Assembly: GCA_019321725.1 (NCBI GenBank)
Contig: JAGSPU010001671.1
Location: 1,488,001 to 1,552,000, forward strand
Direction: 5' to 3'
DNA from: Paulownia fortunei
Lineage: Eukaryota; Streptophyta; Magnoliopsida; Lamiales; Paulowniaceae
DNA: 64,000 bases
The notes under the pieces were generated by a model, which saw nothing but the letters and a program-made list of their open reading frames with translations, did not search any database and was not told the origin of the DNA. How positions within the stretch are numbered: the stretch's first letter is position 1; each line of letters starts with the position of its first letter. Positions 37,455 to 50,594 of the stretch are shown one piece after another. A program made the position numbers and the translations under genes.

Positions 37455-37940
37455 TATGCTATTATGTGTATGTATCTGTCCTGTGCATAAATAAAAGATC
37501 CAGAAATAATTAACTAGTACATGTTGGTGTCATCTCATCAGGGAATAGGTAAAATGATGATGCTTGGAGCAGGAACAGATAAAAGCGTGGAGATCGACTT
37601 CGTCACATTATTGAGTTGCAGAACCTTCAAATATGCGGTTTTTGGTGGGGTTAAAGTCCAATCAGACCTTCCCCTTGTAATTCACAAATGCATCAACAAG
37701 GTACTACTCCTACCACAACACCACATCTTCCTACCTACTAAACTTTTATTGCAATAAATTTGTTAAAAATCATTCATCATAAATCATCTTTTAACTACTT
37801 TATGTTTTCTGTCTGCTTCTCTGCAGGAAATTCAAAACTTAGATAGGCTCTTAACGCATCAATTTCCACTGGAAGATATTAACAGGGCATTTGAGATGCT
37901 CAAGGAACCACAATGTGTTAAGGTTCTAATCAACTTGTGA
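36026..37940 (+). CDS. Alcohol dehydrogenase-like zinc enzyme (MDR family)
   Basis: Zinc- and NAD(H)-dependent medium-chain dehydrogenase, 383 residues, of the plant 'alcohol dehydrogenase-like' group rather than classical ADH1; substrate unknown. Exons: 36026-36071, 36165-36307, 36392-36429, 36665-37070, 37156-37401, 37542-37700, 37827-37940; all GT-AG with matching phases. Catalytic zinc ligands are visible in SICHTDV (Cys), LGHEGVG (His) and SCGFTTG (Cys). The structural zinc loop is [15 protein letters not shown]. The cofactor loop is [10 protein letters not shown], followed by IGIDINESK, whose Asp favours NAD over NADP. The end VKVLINL resembles the family's usual hydrophobic tail. Microsatellites (CT)n, (GT)n and (CA)n lie right next to splice sites. 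Confidence 0.94.
37420..37451. repeat. (CA)n microsatellite beside a splice donor
   Basis: A run of about 16 CA units starts 18 bases after the donor of ADH-like intron 5. Confidence 0.95.
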
Positions 37941-39136
37941 TAGAAACAAACAAATACAATTCATGGCAAATTTTACAATTTCAGACAAGTTTTTATCTTT
38001 AATCCACAATATTGTTGCTTATTATATCAGATATGATATATTTACTAGCATAATTAAACTACTAAACTATATTTTCAGGGTCAGATATATTACCGTGTCA
38101 TGTGTGTGTTCATCAGGGGACAGGCAACATAAAAGATGCCTGATTAACATTGCAGCAAGCCTGATCATTTGAAAGAAGCTGAGATTTCTACGTGGGCAAT
38201 CCCAATACAACTTGTAATCACGTAGCTGTCTCACTCTTTCCTTTTATCTTGAGTCAATTTTCTGTTTTTCTGAGGTTTTTCAGAAGGGCAGTGTGATAGT
38301 TGAGGAAATGTGGAAAAAGGTTTAAGTTGGAAAACTGAAAAAAAAAAAAGGAAAAACAGAAAAAAGAGAGTGGGACAAGCCCCAGTAGGATAATCCAGCC
38401 AGGAAAAAATAGCATTACATTTTCTTTTGCTAGACAATAATTTTTTGTTGTTCATATCTCCAGCAACTGAATTCAAACCAAAAATGCTCACTCCTGCACA
38501 ACAGTTGTGGCTCCAAAATTTTGATAAGCATAGATAGATGGGGAAGGTTTCAAGGAGCAGTAGCACAATCCCTTGATGATATAGAAGAGAAAAGAACAGC
38601 ATTACGTAGCAGGTCAAGTTATATGTAATACTACTAATTCTGATCCATTCGATACTCAAAAATGGGTTAGGTTACTTTGCCCTACCAACACAGATGAATG
38701 GATAACTTGTCACGGAAATTTAAGTCTTCGTATAATCGTGCAAACATAAAATAGATTCTGTTATCATAAGAAACATTTTTTTGACAAAAAATCAGAGGCA
38801 TCCTTCTATAAACTCAGTAGTGAAAAAAGAATTAAGACATGAAGCTACCATCAGGGAATTATGACTAACTGTATAACACCCTATCCACTACAAGATTTCA
38901 CAAGTAACATGGTGGGTTGCACATTAAGGATATTCAGTTGGGTAAGTTGTCATAAAACACCTCTAGATCTCAATGAAGCCACTAACGAGCTAGCTAGGAA
39001 AACAAATCCTAATAAAAAATATTACTTTGTATATCAAAGGAACATATATATGTGTCTCACACACAGAATTTGAGGAGGGCAATAATGATTGAATCACCAC
39101 TGAGCAAAGACAGGCAATAGAGACACTTGTTAAAAT

Positions 39137-39187
<51 letters not shown>

Positions 39188-40626
39188 GGAGGTTAAATTT
39201 CTGATGGTGGCATTTGATGAGGGAACAGGTTTCATAATAATGGGTTGGCGAAGAAATCTGAAACGAATTGAGATTAGTGTCATTGTGCCACTGTGTCGCA
39301 CAAAGTCCCAAGTATCTATCGAGTATCCTATTCCTCCTACCTTCCCATTGTAATTGATGTATGCAGCCAACCCCTTTCGATGTATGCATCCACAGGGTTG
39401 GCTTTCGGCTTTCCTCACACTTATATCCTAAAAATTGTACGCCCTCCCTTTTTTTCTTTTTTCTTTTCCGAATTTAGGGGTCCATCAGAATGTTTTAACA
39501 CTTCCCTGACAGCAAGCAATTCTGTCTCAACTAGCCATTCATCCGTATTCATGTCAGGTGGTTTTGAACCTAGCCTCCAATCAAAATTGTGTAATGTATA
39601 ATCAACTAGCACCACTTTATATTTGACCCACATTAAATTTTAACTTTGTTACCAACACACATATTCAGTACGTCATTTGTCTATATGAAGTAGAAATCAG
39701 AGCATGCTGGGAAGATTATTAAACAATACGATCAGGAAAATAACAATGTAGAATTAAAACAAACCCCTCGTGTGACAGATCCACTAATCACTTTCTATGG
39801 GGTAGGTGCAGGTCATCATAATGAAAATTCTCAAAGCTAGTCCACAAGATTTATAGTATATACAACATTCTATTACCGAGCCAAATAGTAAAACTGAAAG
39901 ACTAAAACATGCTGCAACCTTATTGAGATGTAACAAAAAACAGTTCTTTCAAGGCAGCTTCTTCAGCATCAGTCTCAACTGGCACCTGGGGCTAATTTTT
40001 GCCGCCTCTCAACCAGTAAGAGACATTGTCAATGGCAGAGTTGAGTTGGCTTATTTTTTTCATTCAAGGTCTGCCTGGTTTTCTGAGTTTCACAGATGAG
40101 GACCACCATAAGAAGGGGTGAATAGATAGCCTGAATTGGTTCAACATCCAGGCTTCACAGGTGCTCGAATGAATTGTTTCAAGAGTACCAGAGTTCTTCC
40201 TGGTGCTGCCAGTTTCCCTCATGGAAATTTTGGATTTATTAGAGACGAGAACCATCTCCATCATGTGCACAAATATATCGACCCCCCCAACCCCACCACA
40301 CACACACACACACACACACACAGAAGAAGCCAAAAAAATGACAAAAAGGCAAAATATGAAATGCTAATTGAAATTTATTCAAAGCACAAACCGTCCCAGC
40401 TATTATACTCTACATATTTACGAACAGCCGTTCAGGACTGTGTAATTGACTAATTGCAACTAAAGAGGTGAACAAGGACGAGGGTGGGACCTAGCAAAAT
40501 TATAGATCAATCCTGTGGGGTTTATAAACATCCGCATTGGGTTCTAGCAGAACCTGACGAGATCACAACAAATGATCCCAGTATACAACTTCGAGTATGG
40601 GACCAATGACTTGCTCCAAACACTCA
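37941..40626. other. Intergenic spacer between convergent genes
   Basis: Lies between the ADH-like (+) and PHD (-) 3' ends. Contains a (TA)n run at 39139-39182 and (CA)n at 40297-40322. The open frames at 38990-39418 and 39421-39633 on the minus strand are partly microsatellite-encoded or lack a recognisable domain. No gene is called. Confidence 0.5.
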
Positions 40627-43600
40627 CTAATTGTCTCTTAAACCGCCAAAGATAAGCATTTGAGTATTGACATTTTCCCTCTCGGAAAGCTGCTGCTCAG
40701 TTTTTGGAGCAGGTTTTGTGCTCTGTTCCTTCTCATTGGAAGGGGAAGGCAAGCGAAAGGGAAAGAGAGGCTGATAAATCATCCTCTGTATTGGTCCCTG
40801 CCTCATGAAAAATGTGCTCTTCATTTGATTTTTTGTCTACTTTCCCTACTGAGAATGACCGGCCCTGAGTCAATGGTTTTATTTCGGCCCCTAAAGCAAG
40901 CTCAAGATTTGGTGCTCTATCATGAAGCCGGTTTTGTTCTACTGGATGCATTTTCCAGGGCATGGATCTGTCAACCAGGTGTATGCTCGTCACAGGCTGT
41001 CTTTCCATTGGAAAGAAGTGTCTTTCAGCATTTTCATTGTACTCAGGGATGCCAGTCTCATAATGAACTTCACGACGCCGATTCTCCAGTACAGAGGATC
41101 CAGTAGCCACATGATTCATCTGTGGAGCAAAACCATCAACACAATAACTATTTCTACATCACATGTATACAGGTCACCTAGATCAGTGAAATTCATCTGC
41201 CTATACTTACTTTTTCAAGTGTTCCACTTGGTTCAGCACATGTATCATCATCATTCCCTGGAAGCACTGGGCTAGTGCCTGGATAAAGAGTTCGAGGCAC
41301 CACACATGAGTCAGGACGCAGACAATCCTTGGCGTTCAAAAGCCATCTGTTGTGCTCCATGTTTGTATATTTGGTCTCTCGGTCTTTCTTCAAAGGAGTT
41401 TCTCCATTAATCGGTAGATCTTCAGCATCCATTTTGGACTTCACTAGATCTTGATTACAGGTCCTCCTATCCAATATAGTTCTATCACCTATGCCTTCCA
41501 TATCATGAGAAACAGCTGCAGAATTACTGAAATGATGTGTGAATTGTTGTCTATCAAGTGGAGTATCCAATTGCATCAGCATTTGCTCCCTTCCAGAACT
41601 CTCAGGACAACTTGCAGCCTGGGGAGGGGGTCTGAAGCTGGAAATGATGCCTCCTTCCTGCAGGCAGTAATATATCATTAATATTATTATAATGCCATGG
41701 GATGTCCAGCAGAACAAAATCTTCATAAAGTAAAGCTGGAGAAAACAAAACCAATACTTCAAAAAGAGCAAAAAAAATAGACAAAGAAAGCACACTAGTC
41801 CAAATGGCAGGACTTCGAATGAGCATGCATCAAGCCAGCACTATAATCCAAATGGCAGTACTTCGAATAAGCATGCATCAAGCCAGGACGAGATGCACAG
41901 GCAGAGAATGCAACAGATACCATTTTAAAGAAACTAAGATAAGGTACTATGAATAGCATGATGTCCAAATTTGTACAATATATCCAGAGTTTGCTACATC
42001 CATTCAATATTGTCCCGCTACACATACATATGATAAAACTGGATGTCAAATTTCTACAGTGAAAATGGATGTGTACAAAGAAAGGAAATGTCATAAAGCA
42101 GCATTATCCAGTGGAGAACAATGGCCAAAAACCCACTGTTGTCATGGGCCAAATGCATCATCCTGGAATTTATGGAAACAATTTAAAAAAAAAAATATCC
42201 AAGTAGCTGGCAAATTAAGAACTAGAAGAGTTTAAACTCTATTTCTGAGAAACAATAAAGCTGCTCAGAACTGTGCCCAAATATACTTACATACAATCAG
42301 CAATTTCAACCATTCTCATATAGGAAGGTCAGAACTATAGGCACGAGTATTACTATACATGTTGAACTTGTTACACAATTAATTTCATAGTGGAGACAAT
42401 GAGACGTAAAGACCTGGGCCACATGATTATGCCGCTGAAATTGCAAATTCTCAATATCCCAAAGCTACGTGTTCTCGTTCAAGAATTTTCTTTAAGTGCA
42501 CCAAATGGGTAAAGCAACGAAAGACCAAGAAAGATGGATAGAGCTTAAAACAGTAACAACCAGGAGAAGAACAAATTTCATCATTGGCTGAAGCAAAATT
42601 ATAAAGGAGATGATCTTCTGGCAGACTACTTAATGAGGTATAGTTTTGAAAGCATTTGGCACTAGAGAAAGCCACGAAGCAGGGGAAATCAGAACAGAAA
42701 TCAAATATGCAAAGCCAATAGAAACATAGATAACTGATGAAGTTTTTGCCACAGTGATCGGGAATATTTTTGAACCTAGTACAACTGCTGAACACCGCTG
42801 CTCGCATTGAAAGCACAGACTATAATCACATTTGCAGTACCAAATATTTCCCCCACTCTTCTTGCTGTAGGAACCATGATAAACAACATAGACATGTGAA
42901 GATAATGCCACTACATCATTCTCACTTTAATTCAACTATAAAACCGAACAAGCAATTGGATAAACCCAAATAAAAAGGAAGAGCTTTATGGATATGTGAA
43001 AATAATGAATAATACCAGACAAGTAGCGCTCAGTCCTTGGCATTGTTTTGCACTATCACTTTGTACTGGAACTGAGGAACTGGAATTCAGTCCACTATCC
43101 GGCTGATCCAAAGAAGAAACTTTGGTACTACAGTCTCCATTTACAGTTCTTGATGACCATAAATTGCATAACTCTTCAGCAGAAAGTACTTCAGGCGCTG
43201 GGGCTGCATGTTCACTTCCAGGCAAATCATTACCGACAGGTCTGAGTGAGCATCTATTCTCAGGCAAGGACACTATAGCTGGGGGCATATCTTGAGGAGC
43301 ATTAAATTGCTCTAAGGATTCAGGCATATGTTGCAAGCAACTTTCTTTCTTTCCTCTAAACACGCCCCAGAGGAAGAATAACATATTCCACCCTGCATGT
43401 AAATGATAAAAAAGAATTGTAACCTTGCATGCAGCATAAAACAACAGTAAAAGCTTGACAGTGACAAAATATTAAATCCATTGAGATATAAATCAGAATA
43501 TAAAGACATCACTTTTGTTGATTGAAGTGTAGCCAATAAGCGTGCACCCAAATTTAGCAAATAGCACTATTTTCTCTTTAATACCATATTAAGTGTTTTC

Positions 43601-46600
43601 CACAATGGGCAAGCCTTTGACTGTGTGTGGTAGGCGTCTGATGTGGACGCCTACAAATTTTTTCACGTATCAACAAATTGATTTATAACCACGTTAAAGG
43701 CATTTTATAAACAGGCAGATTCTCAGAATGAGAAGCGAGTCCTTTTTGGCTAATGAATAATGAGAATCATTAAGAAACCAAATCACTCACTATCAAGAGG
43801 TGTATTTGATACAAGTAGAAATTGAGATATATCTTACAACTTCTCAAACAGGGGGAAAACAGGTCTTAATAACAAGATACAAAAAATTGTTTAGCTTACG
43901 TTGGGAATTATCGGGAAGCTGATTGGAAGGAAATATCAGGAGTTCAACACCATTAAAATTTCCTTTGAGAGCAAGGTCATTCTTCATCATATTATCCAAC
44001 AAAAGTTTGTAAATCTTGTCATAGCTGTGGCATTAACAACATGGCAACTTTTAAACAGAAGAAAATTGGAGATAAAAATAAAAAGAAATAGAAGTTATAT
44101 TTACTAATGTAATGTTAAAAACTCACAAAACTACCTCTCCAGATCTTTAGCAAAAAAGAAAAGGGCTATATTATCTTCTCTAACACCATGTTCCTGAAAC
44201 TGTATTGGCCAGGTGCTTACGCGAGGCACTTCATATAGTACAATTCTGCTTTTAAACTTATTTACAGCCTCAATAACTTTAGGTGATGCACACCTCGACA
44301 AATGAGCTTGGATTCCATCCCATGATTCAAAAGATTTACCACTTCGACAAATCTCAAAACTTCCTCTGCATTTAAAGCACGAGTGTAAGCACACTAGTTT
44401 CAGGATGACAGAACTTCGCATATTACCAAAATAAGCAGGTAAAAGTTCAAATAAAAGAGTGAAACATAAATTCATACTGCCATATATATTCATGCTCAGG
44501 GATGGCTAATGATTTCAAAAAGAAAGGCATTGCTGCTGGAACATTAATAACTGCGTCCCTTAAGGAAGACTTTCCATCCAATGGGGCAACTGGGACAGCC
44601 TCTCCTCCTCCAGAAGAAAGACCCTCTACAGAAACCAATGGAAGCAGATTCACATTATTGAGAGTTTCCTGTTTAAGAAAGTCATCCTTCAAGTGCTGGG
44701 ATACTGTACGCCTCTCTGGCAGCTCTGCAACAGAAGAGACATTTTTCTTTCCAGCAGAACTTGATTTATGATCTTGACAAGAAGCTATCTCATAACCCAC
44801 ACTTGACACGGATGAGTTGTCAGATTGACCCAGAGCTCTATGCTTTTGGTATACTCCCGGCTTTCTGAGCACAGCAGCCTCAATTGCGGCTTTGAGGATA
44901 TCACCTTCATCTTTTGAAGACTTTACAGAGGATGGCCGAAAGCGACTTCCAGAATATTCCCTCATTCGCTCACCAGAATTTGCAAAATCCCTGGACCGCG
45001 ACAATCCATCAGGCAGACCTTCATTAAAAAGTGGTCTTTCAGCAACAACAGAACATGAGGAGTCCTCCTTTGGGCTAGTCTGGTTACATTTGTGTTCAGT
45101 ATTATTAGCTCCACTGGTAGACGAAACCCCAAGTGTACTATGTCCATGCAACGACGGTCTCTTAAATTCACCTGGCCCCACAAAAATGAAAGACCTTGAA
45201 GCAACATCAATAACAGTTTTAAGACAGACTATATCAAAAACAAACTGACAACATCAATCAACTTTACCTAACGAACTGGATAAATCTGCATTCCTACGAG
45301 CTGCAAGACTGGATGATCTAGATAATGCTGCTGATTTACCATCAGTTTGTACAGGCTTCGCTTCATGCTGTTTAGTGATGGTAGTAAGTGAAGAAGATTC
45401 GCCCCCAGATGCTGGTTTTTTATCAATTCTTGGCGTAGAACTCCCAGATGTTCCCATCATTGAATTAATTGACAGACGTTCCGTTTTGAAAGAGCTCAGA
45501 CGTTGAACTGAGCTCCGCTGTTTTGTATTTTTAATATCCTGGATGTGAGTCTCTCTAGGAGATAACATCTTCATTTTTGTTTCCGAACGGCCGGTGTTTG
45601 TAGATTTGAATGACATAGATTTCCCTATCGATCTAGCAACACCCTCCTTAAGACGAAAAGAGGGATGCTCCCTAGTTGATATCTGCCTCTGAAGAACAAC
45701 TTGATCTACAAGCTTGACCTTTGGTTTTGAATTCAGAGAACTAAATGAATTGGACTTCGAGAAAGTACCTGTAAAATAGGAAGAAATGGTTGATAATATA
45801 GGACATGGAAACTAAACTGCTCTTATCAGGGTGACCCACTGCCTTGAACAAACTAACTTAAGATATCAAACTCACTCCAGTCAATGTCACAAACTAGTAA
45901 GACAATACATAATAATATAACCTCGAAAATTTTGTACTCGTAGATTTGAAGCAGTGCTTGCTGATTCTGGAGCATCATTAACTGGGACAGTGTCAAAAGA
46001 AGAGTGGTGTAAGAACTGCAGTCTACCCTTATCTAGGTTCTTTAAAGAATTCTCACAAGAAAGAGCAGCTGTTTTGCTAGAATTGGAGGTCTTTGGAGAC
46101 CCAACTATTGATTCAAGAGACGGCTTCTTCACTATAGAAGAAACTTCGGCATCAGCATCATCTCTAAGCCTTTTACCAGGAATTTTCATATAACCTTTTG
46201 TTCTTTGTCCCTCAATATCAGAACTATTTACATACTCACTACTTTCTTGACCAGAGGAGTTATTCTTTTCATTTTCATCCACCCTTCCAATCTTTTCTGG
46301 CCTTCCATTTCTCACCCGCTCCACGGACTTGCACTCTTCACACATCCAGTCAACTTCAGGGACTTTATCAAGCATCTCTCGCATGCAATAACTGCAACAG
46401 GATGTAGGTTGTAAATGCAGAAACATGCGAAGATATAGATGGATAAAGACTTTAGAGAACTTTTAAGGCTTACGTGTGTTCTGCCCCATCACTGCACCGA
46501 CAACAGATAGCAAGCAATTCCTCCCGCCCAGCATCTCCACATATATCACAAACTTTCACCTATTTCCAGCAGAGGAGAAACTCCGATCAGTGTTCAGACC

Positions 46601-49600
46601 GAGAAGACTAATTTATGCATGAGATGACTAGAAGACGAAGTTTGTTGCCTATAAACACCTTTGGATCTTGAAATTGTTGAAAATCAACTTTTTTATATAT
46701 GTAAATATTTACAATAATTTATCATCAATTGTGTCTAGGATATGGTTTTTAAGTTAATTAATTCCATTTTCATCCAAATTCAAACGATACAAGGGAGGAT
46801 CTCTGTATTACTGAATGAACCACAGGATGCCTGTCACCTATCAAAAACATAGAAGTCATAATTCACCTTATGAAAATAATGAGATTTAACTGAGAGATCT
46901 TCAATAACAGGATAAATTAGTTATTATGGTTACAATGAGTATCACAAAGGAAATAATAATCTGCAAGCTAATCAAGTTATATCATCTAGGAGTTAATAAA
47001 TCTTCAACCAGACAAGAGGCACATTCTTACATCGTGCTCCACTGTGTCGGAGTCATCAGTCTCATCAATGGGTTGGATTTCAACCTCCATATCATTGCTC
47101 TTTTCTATGGGATTCAGATCCGGTGCAGGATGGTCATCACAAGCAACGTCAGATGCTAACTCTGTAGTCAGTATTGAATTCAAGAGCTTAGTTGAGCCAT
47201 CCAAGAGTTCGCCCTTGATATCAGAGGGCTTATCATCCTCTATATCCGTCAAGTCTGGGTTGTGCGACATATATTTTCCATTGGAACCATGTGAAAAAGT
47301 ATACTGTAATTCAGTAGCATCATCAGTGCTTTTTGAAAGAGGAATTTCCACCAAGCCTGAATTTTGTGAAGTTAATCCAGTTGGCAAGCTACTAGAAGGC
47401 ACCTTCTCAGAAATTTCTCCACTAATTTTGCTTTTTCCACCATACTTTATCGTACTATCCTCAATATCAGATTTTTTATTGGCATGTTCAACAGTTCCAC
47501 TGACACATGAGAAGTGATCATCATGCCCTTCAAGAACTTTTCGACCCTCAAACTTAAAATGCACTACATTATCATCAGAGATAGACGCATCAGAAATCCT
47601 TGGCGATGCCTTACCTACTGCATTTTCAGAGACAGAATCAGAAGTTGAGTTCATGCCTGCCACGGTGCTCATTTCACTGAGCTGCACAACTTCATATCGT
47701 TTGCCCTGGTCAACTACAACATTTTCCACACAGGTCTCAACAGCAGACTCGCCAGTTGATTTCATTAAAACCTTAATATCATGAAAGCAAGATGAGCAAG
47801 GAGCAGCACACAAGTTACAAGCCCCAGACTTTCCACTGTAGTCGACCTTTTGACTTCTATCAGAACAATTACTGAAGCCCTTATTAATTTGAGAGTTAAC
47901 CTGACCAATTACAAAATATAAATAGGAGAATAATGCATCAATCAAGAGGAGTAACTTAGGGACTAATGACAGTAGAACAGCCCTTTCATCAATGGCAAAA
48001 ATTAAGTAAATAGAGCAAGCTGGATAGTTTGAGTGCAGGAGGCAGAGGAAAAGGGAAGGGCAGGATTAGACAAGGCAATGAACAGTTATAACCATTCTAC
48101 CTTTTAGTTTAGCTTGAAAACAATAAACAAGATACACTCATTTCATCAACATCTACTAAACAACAGAATAAAGTATCTGATGTATTTATCACAATCCTAT
48201 GACAGGGAATGGGAAGACAATCAATGCACACAGAGCTACAGAAAAAGCAATTGTCTCCAGTTCAGTTTCTCTACAAAATTCTGCTATCAAATATGTGCTA
48301 TTGTTTCATAAGACCTCGTCAAAATAATTCATATAGTTGTGCTCAGAGTCAGAGAGGCACATTAATACCAAAAAAAATGAGATCTCTGGAAAACAAGCAC
48401 CCTATGTTCTCGCAAAAGAGCAGAGAAGTGAGCAGATTACTCATAAAGCTCATCAACTGTATGATCTCCTCTAAGTCATAGAGAGATGGCACAAAACCAG
48501 ATCCATGCAGACACCGCCAAGTTAATATGATTGTCCTAAAATTCTGCAATCTCTAGGCCTTCTTCACATTCTTCACAGAGTGGTGATCTTGTCAGTCAGA
48601 TCTAAGCACAATCATGGAAAGCACTGATGAAACATCTTTCAACACAGGAAGTCTGACATGATAAGATTCACTTAAACCTTGAAATCTAAAAACCTAGAAA
48701 AAATCCAGTTTCTCCAAAATTCCCTTTATTCCGCCCAAATGAATATTCTAATGCGTAATGCAAATACAATAACAAAAATGCTAATGAAACTCCAAGATAA
48801 AACATCATGAGATTAAAACAATAATGTTAGCGGGTAGGAAACTGTTTGATTTCAGCATTTTCCTATACAGCAGAAATGCCAAAACACCAAAATTCAGTAG
48901 CCACTTCATCTTCTTCTTTAGTGAATTCAGACCAGAGAGGCAACAGAGATAGCAAGATCAGCAGGTGACGAGAAAAAAAAAAAAAAAAAAAGAACACCAT
49001 TTGCTTTTTCCTATGCTTTATTGCACAGTCAGAAACCAAACCAAGCTCCATTGATTTAGTCAGAATTGGAGCTGAAATAAAGACTGCTATTTCCTATATA
49101 ATTTTCCCCCAATTCCCAGCTGACTAAACAAAAACAGTAGATATCGAGACAACTCATGCCTTATTCCCTTCTTTTTGACTATCATAGTAAGAACAGAAAA
49201 ACTTCTTCTATTGACTTCAAAAGGTACAAATGCAAATGCGCAGGGTTGGAGAGGGAGAAAGAGATGAAAGAATACGAGACAACAGCAGTGATTACCCGGA
49301 TATTTATCTCACCATATGGGTCAGCAAGTCACAGTTTGCTTCATCAGCTGGCCCTTGCATCCTGCAGCTTCCTCTCAGGACGGGGGTAACCTGGGAAGTA
49401 CATAAAAGGACAATCACATAAAAGAACCTTCAAAAACCTTGTGCCAGGTATCTAACATGAGTCATGCACATACATCGGCTAAGGGCCGTTAATATGATGC
49501 ATACAAACCCAAAAACAGCCAGTAGACATTTGTTAATTGTACAATGATATCTCAACATAGGTGACAAAAACTGCTATATGTTTGCATTTTATGTGAACAG

Positions 49601-49982
49601 ATAGATGCTTTAATTGACCTATTGAGGATGAAAATGGGAGAAAAAAGTGGAGGAATGTTATGCTCATAGGAATATCGAGAGTTGGCAGCAAATTAACCAA
49701 GTGTTTAGTCCACAATAGTACAAAGAGAAGAAGAGCAAATGACGAAGAAGAAAATACAAGCCTGCAAGTTGATCACACATTACAAAGAAATTGTAACAAT
49801 GAATTCAATTACAAATCAATGTTTAATATAAAAGCAGTCAATGAAAAAACATGGAAGACAATAAAACGGAAAGAAAAAAGGAGGAAGTAAGAGAACCCTA
49901 ATAGAGTGCATGCCTGGGGGTATGATAGAGTGCGAGTGGCATCATAGAGGTGTAGGAGGGTTCGCTCCCTGCGCTTATTCAT
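40627..49982 (-). CDS. AIPP2/PAIPP2-like PHD-finger chromatin protein
   Basis: PHD protein of about 1480 residues, like Arabidopsis AIPP2/PAIPP2, which act with a BAH reader (AIPP3) and the phosphatase CPL2 to repress genes at H3K27me3 chromatin. Exons in transcript order: 49982-49914, 49390-49313, 47900-47031, 46559-46474, 46391-45922, 45768-45268, 45171-44478, 44365-44135, 44024-43900, 43392-43016, 41657-41211, 41119-40627. Features: a conserved Cys cluster ACNLCAAPCSSC (about residue 70); a C4HC3 PHD finger (VCDICGD...ICCRC...EHTYC...WMCEEC) at about 341-388; long Ser-rich disordered stretches; and a SPOC-like domain from EYIWQGSFEICRSG to KGNFNGVELLIFPSNQLP. Intron 1 seems to use a GC donor. 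In the last exon the frame is broken at a C run near 40743: read literally it stops as AFPFQ, while the family-like tail (NTQMLIFGGL) continues in the next frame to 40627. Confidence 0.88.
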
Positions 49983-50560
49983 GGGCAAGTCGCCGCCGAT
50001 GGATCAATCAGCATCAATTTTGCCAAAACAAGTATTATTTCAATCAGAGATATACATGTGTTGGGCGAAATGGAGGAAATGCAATTGTTCAATACCCTCT
50101 CACGGACAGCATATTCTCTGAATTAATTATCTAACAAATCAACATGGCGAGGAGAATAAATATAATTCGAATTAAGAAGCAGGAATGCATAAATCCAATT
50201 TTCAGTTAATTCATTATTGGAAAAAGAGAGGATCTGAAAGAACCGGCGATTAAACCTTGATTGAGAATCTATGGAAAAATAATAGAATTGGGGAAATTAA
50301 GAAGAAAAAGAGGAAGAGAGGGAGTTGGTATGGTATGTACTGTGTGAAACAGAGGTTGATGGTTTTACAGTGGTGCTGAGAGTTTCAACTTCTATTATCT
50401 TTCCACCACACTATTTCTCTCTTAATTGCTAATTGCTAATTGCTAATTGCTAATTGCTACACAAAGGAAAAATACAGAATCGCCAGCCATGACCCACGAG
50501 CCAGACCCTCCTCCTCTCTACAATTTTTTTTTTTTTTTTTTTTTTGCTTTTTTCATTTTC

Positions 50561-50594
<34 letters not shown>

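Noticed and set aside
39421..39633. Minus-strand 70-residue frame with an ETELLAVREVL stretch
   Set aside because: Faintly like a plant RNase-H-type fragment, but too short and without catalytic residues to call.
40660..41106. 148-residue plus-strand open frame
   Set aside because: Exact antisense of the last PHD exon; mirror of a real coding strand.
43900..44024. Suspected frame break in the ninth PHD exon
   Set aside because: A re-read of the bases around 43978-43985 gives ATGATGAAGAATGACCTT, which stays in frame; the first reading had miscounted a T.
44892..45248. Plus-strand open frame of 118 residues
   Set aside because: Antisense of PHD exon 7, whose minus-strand reading is spliced and conserved.
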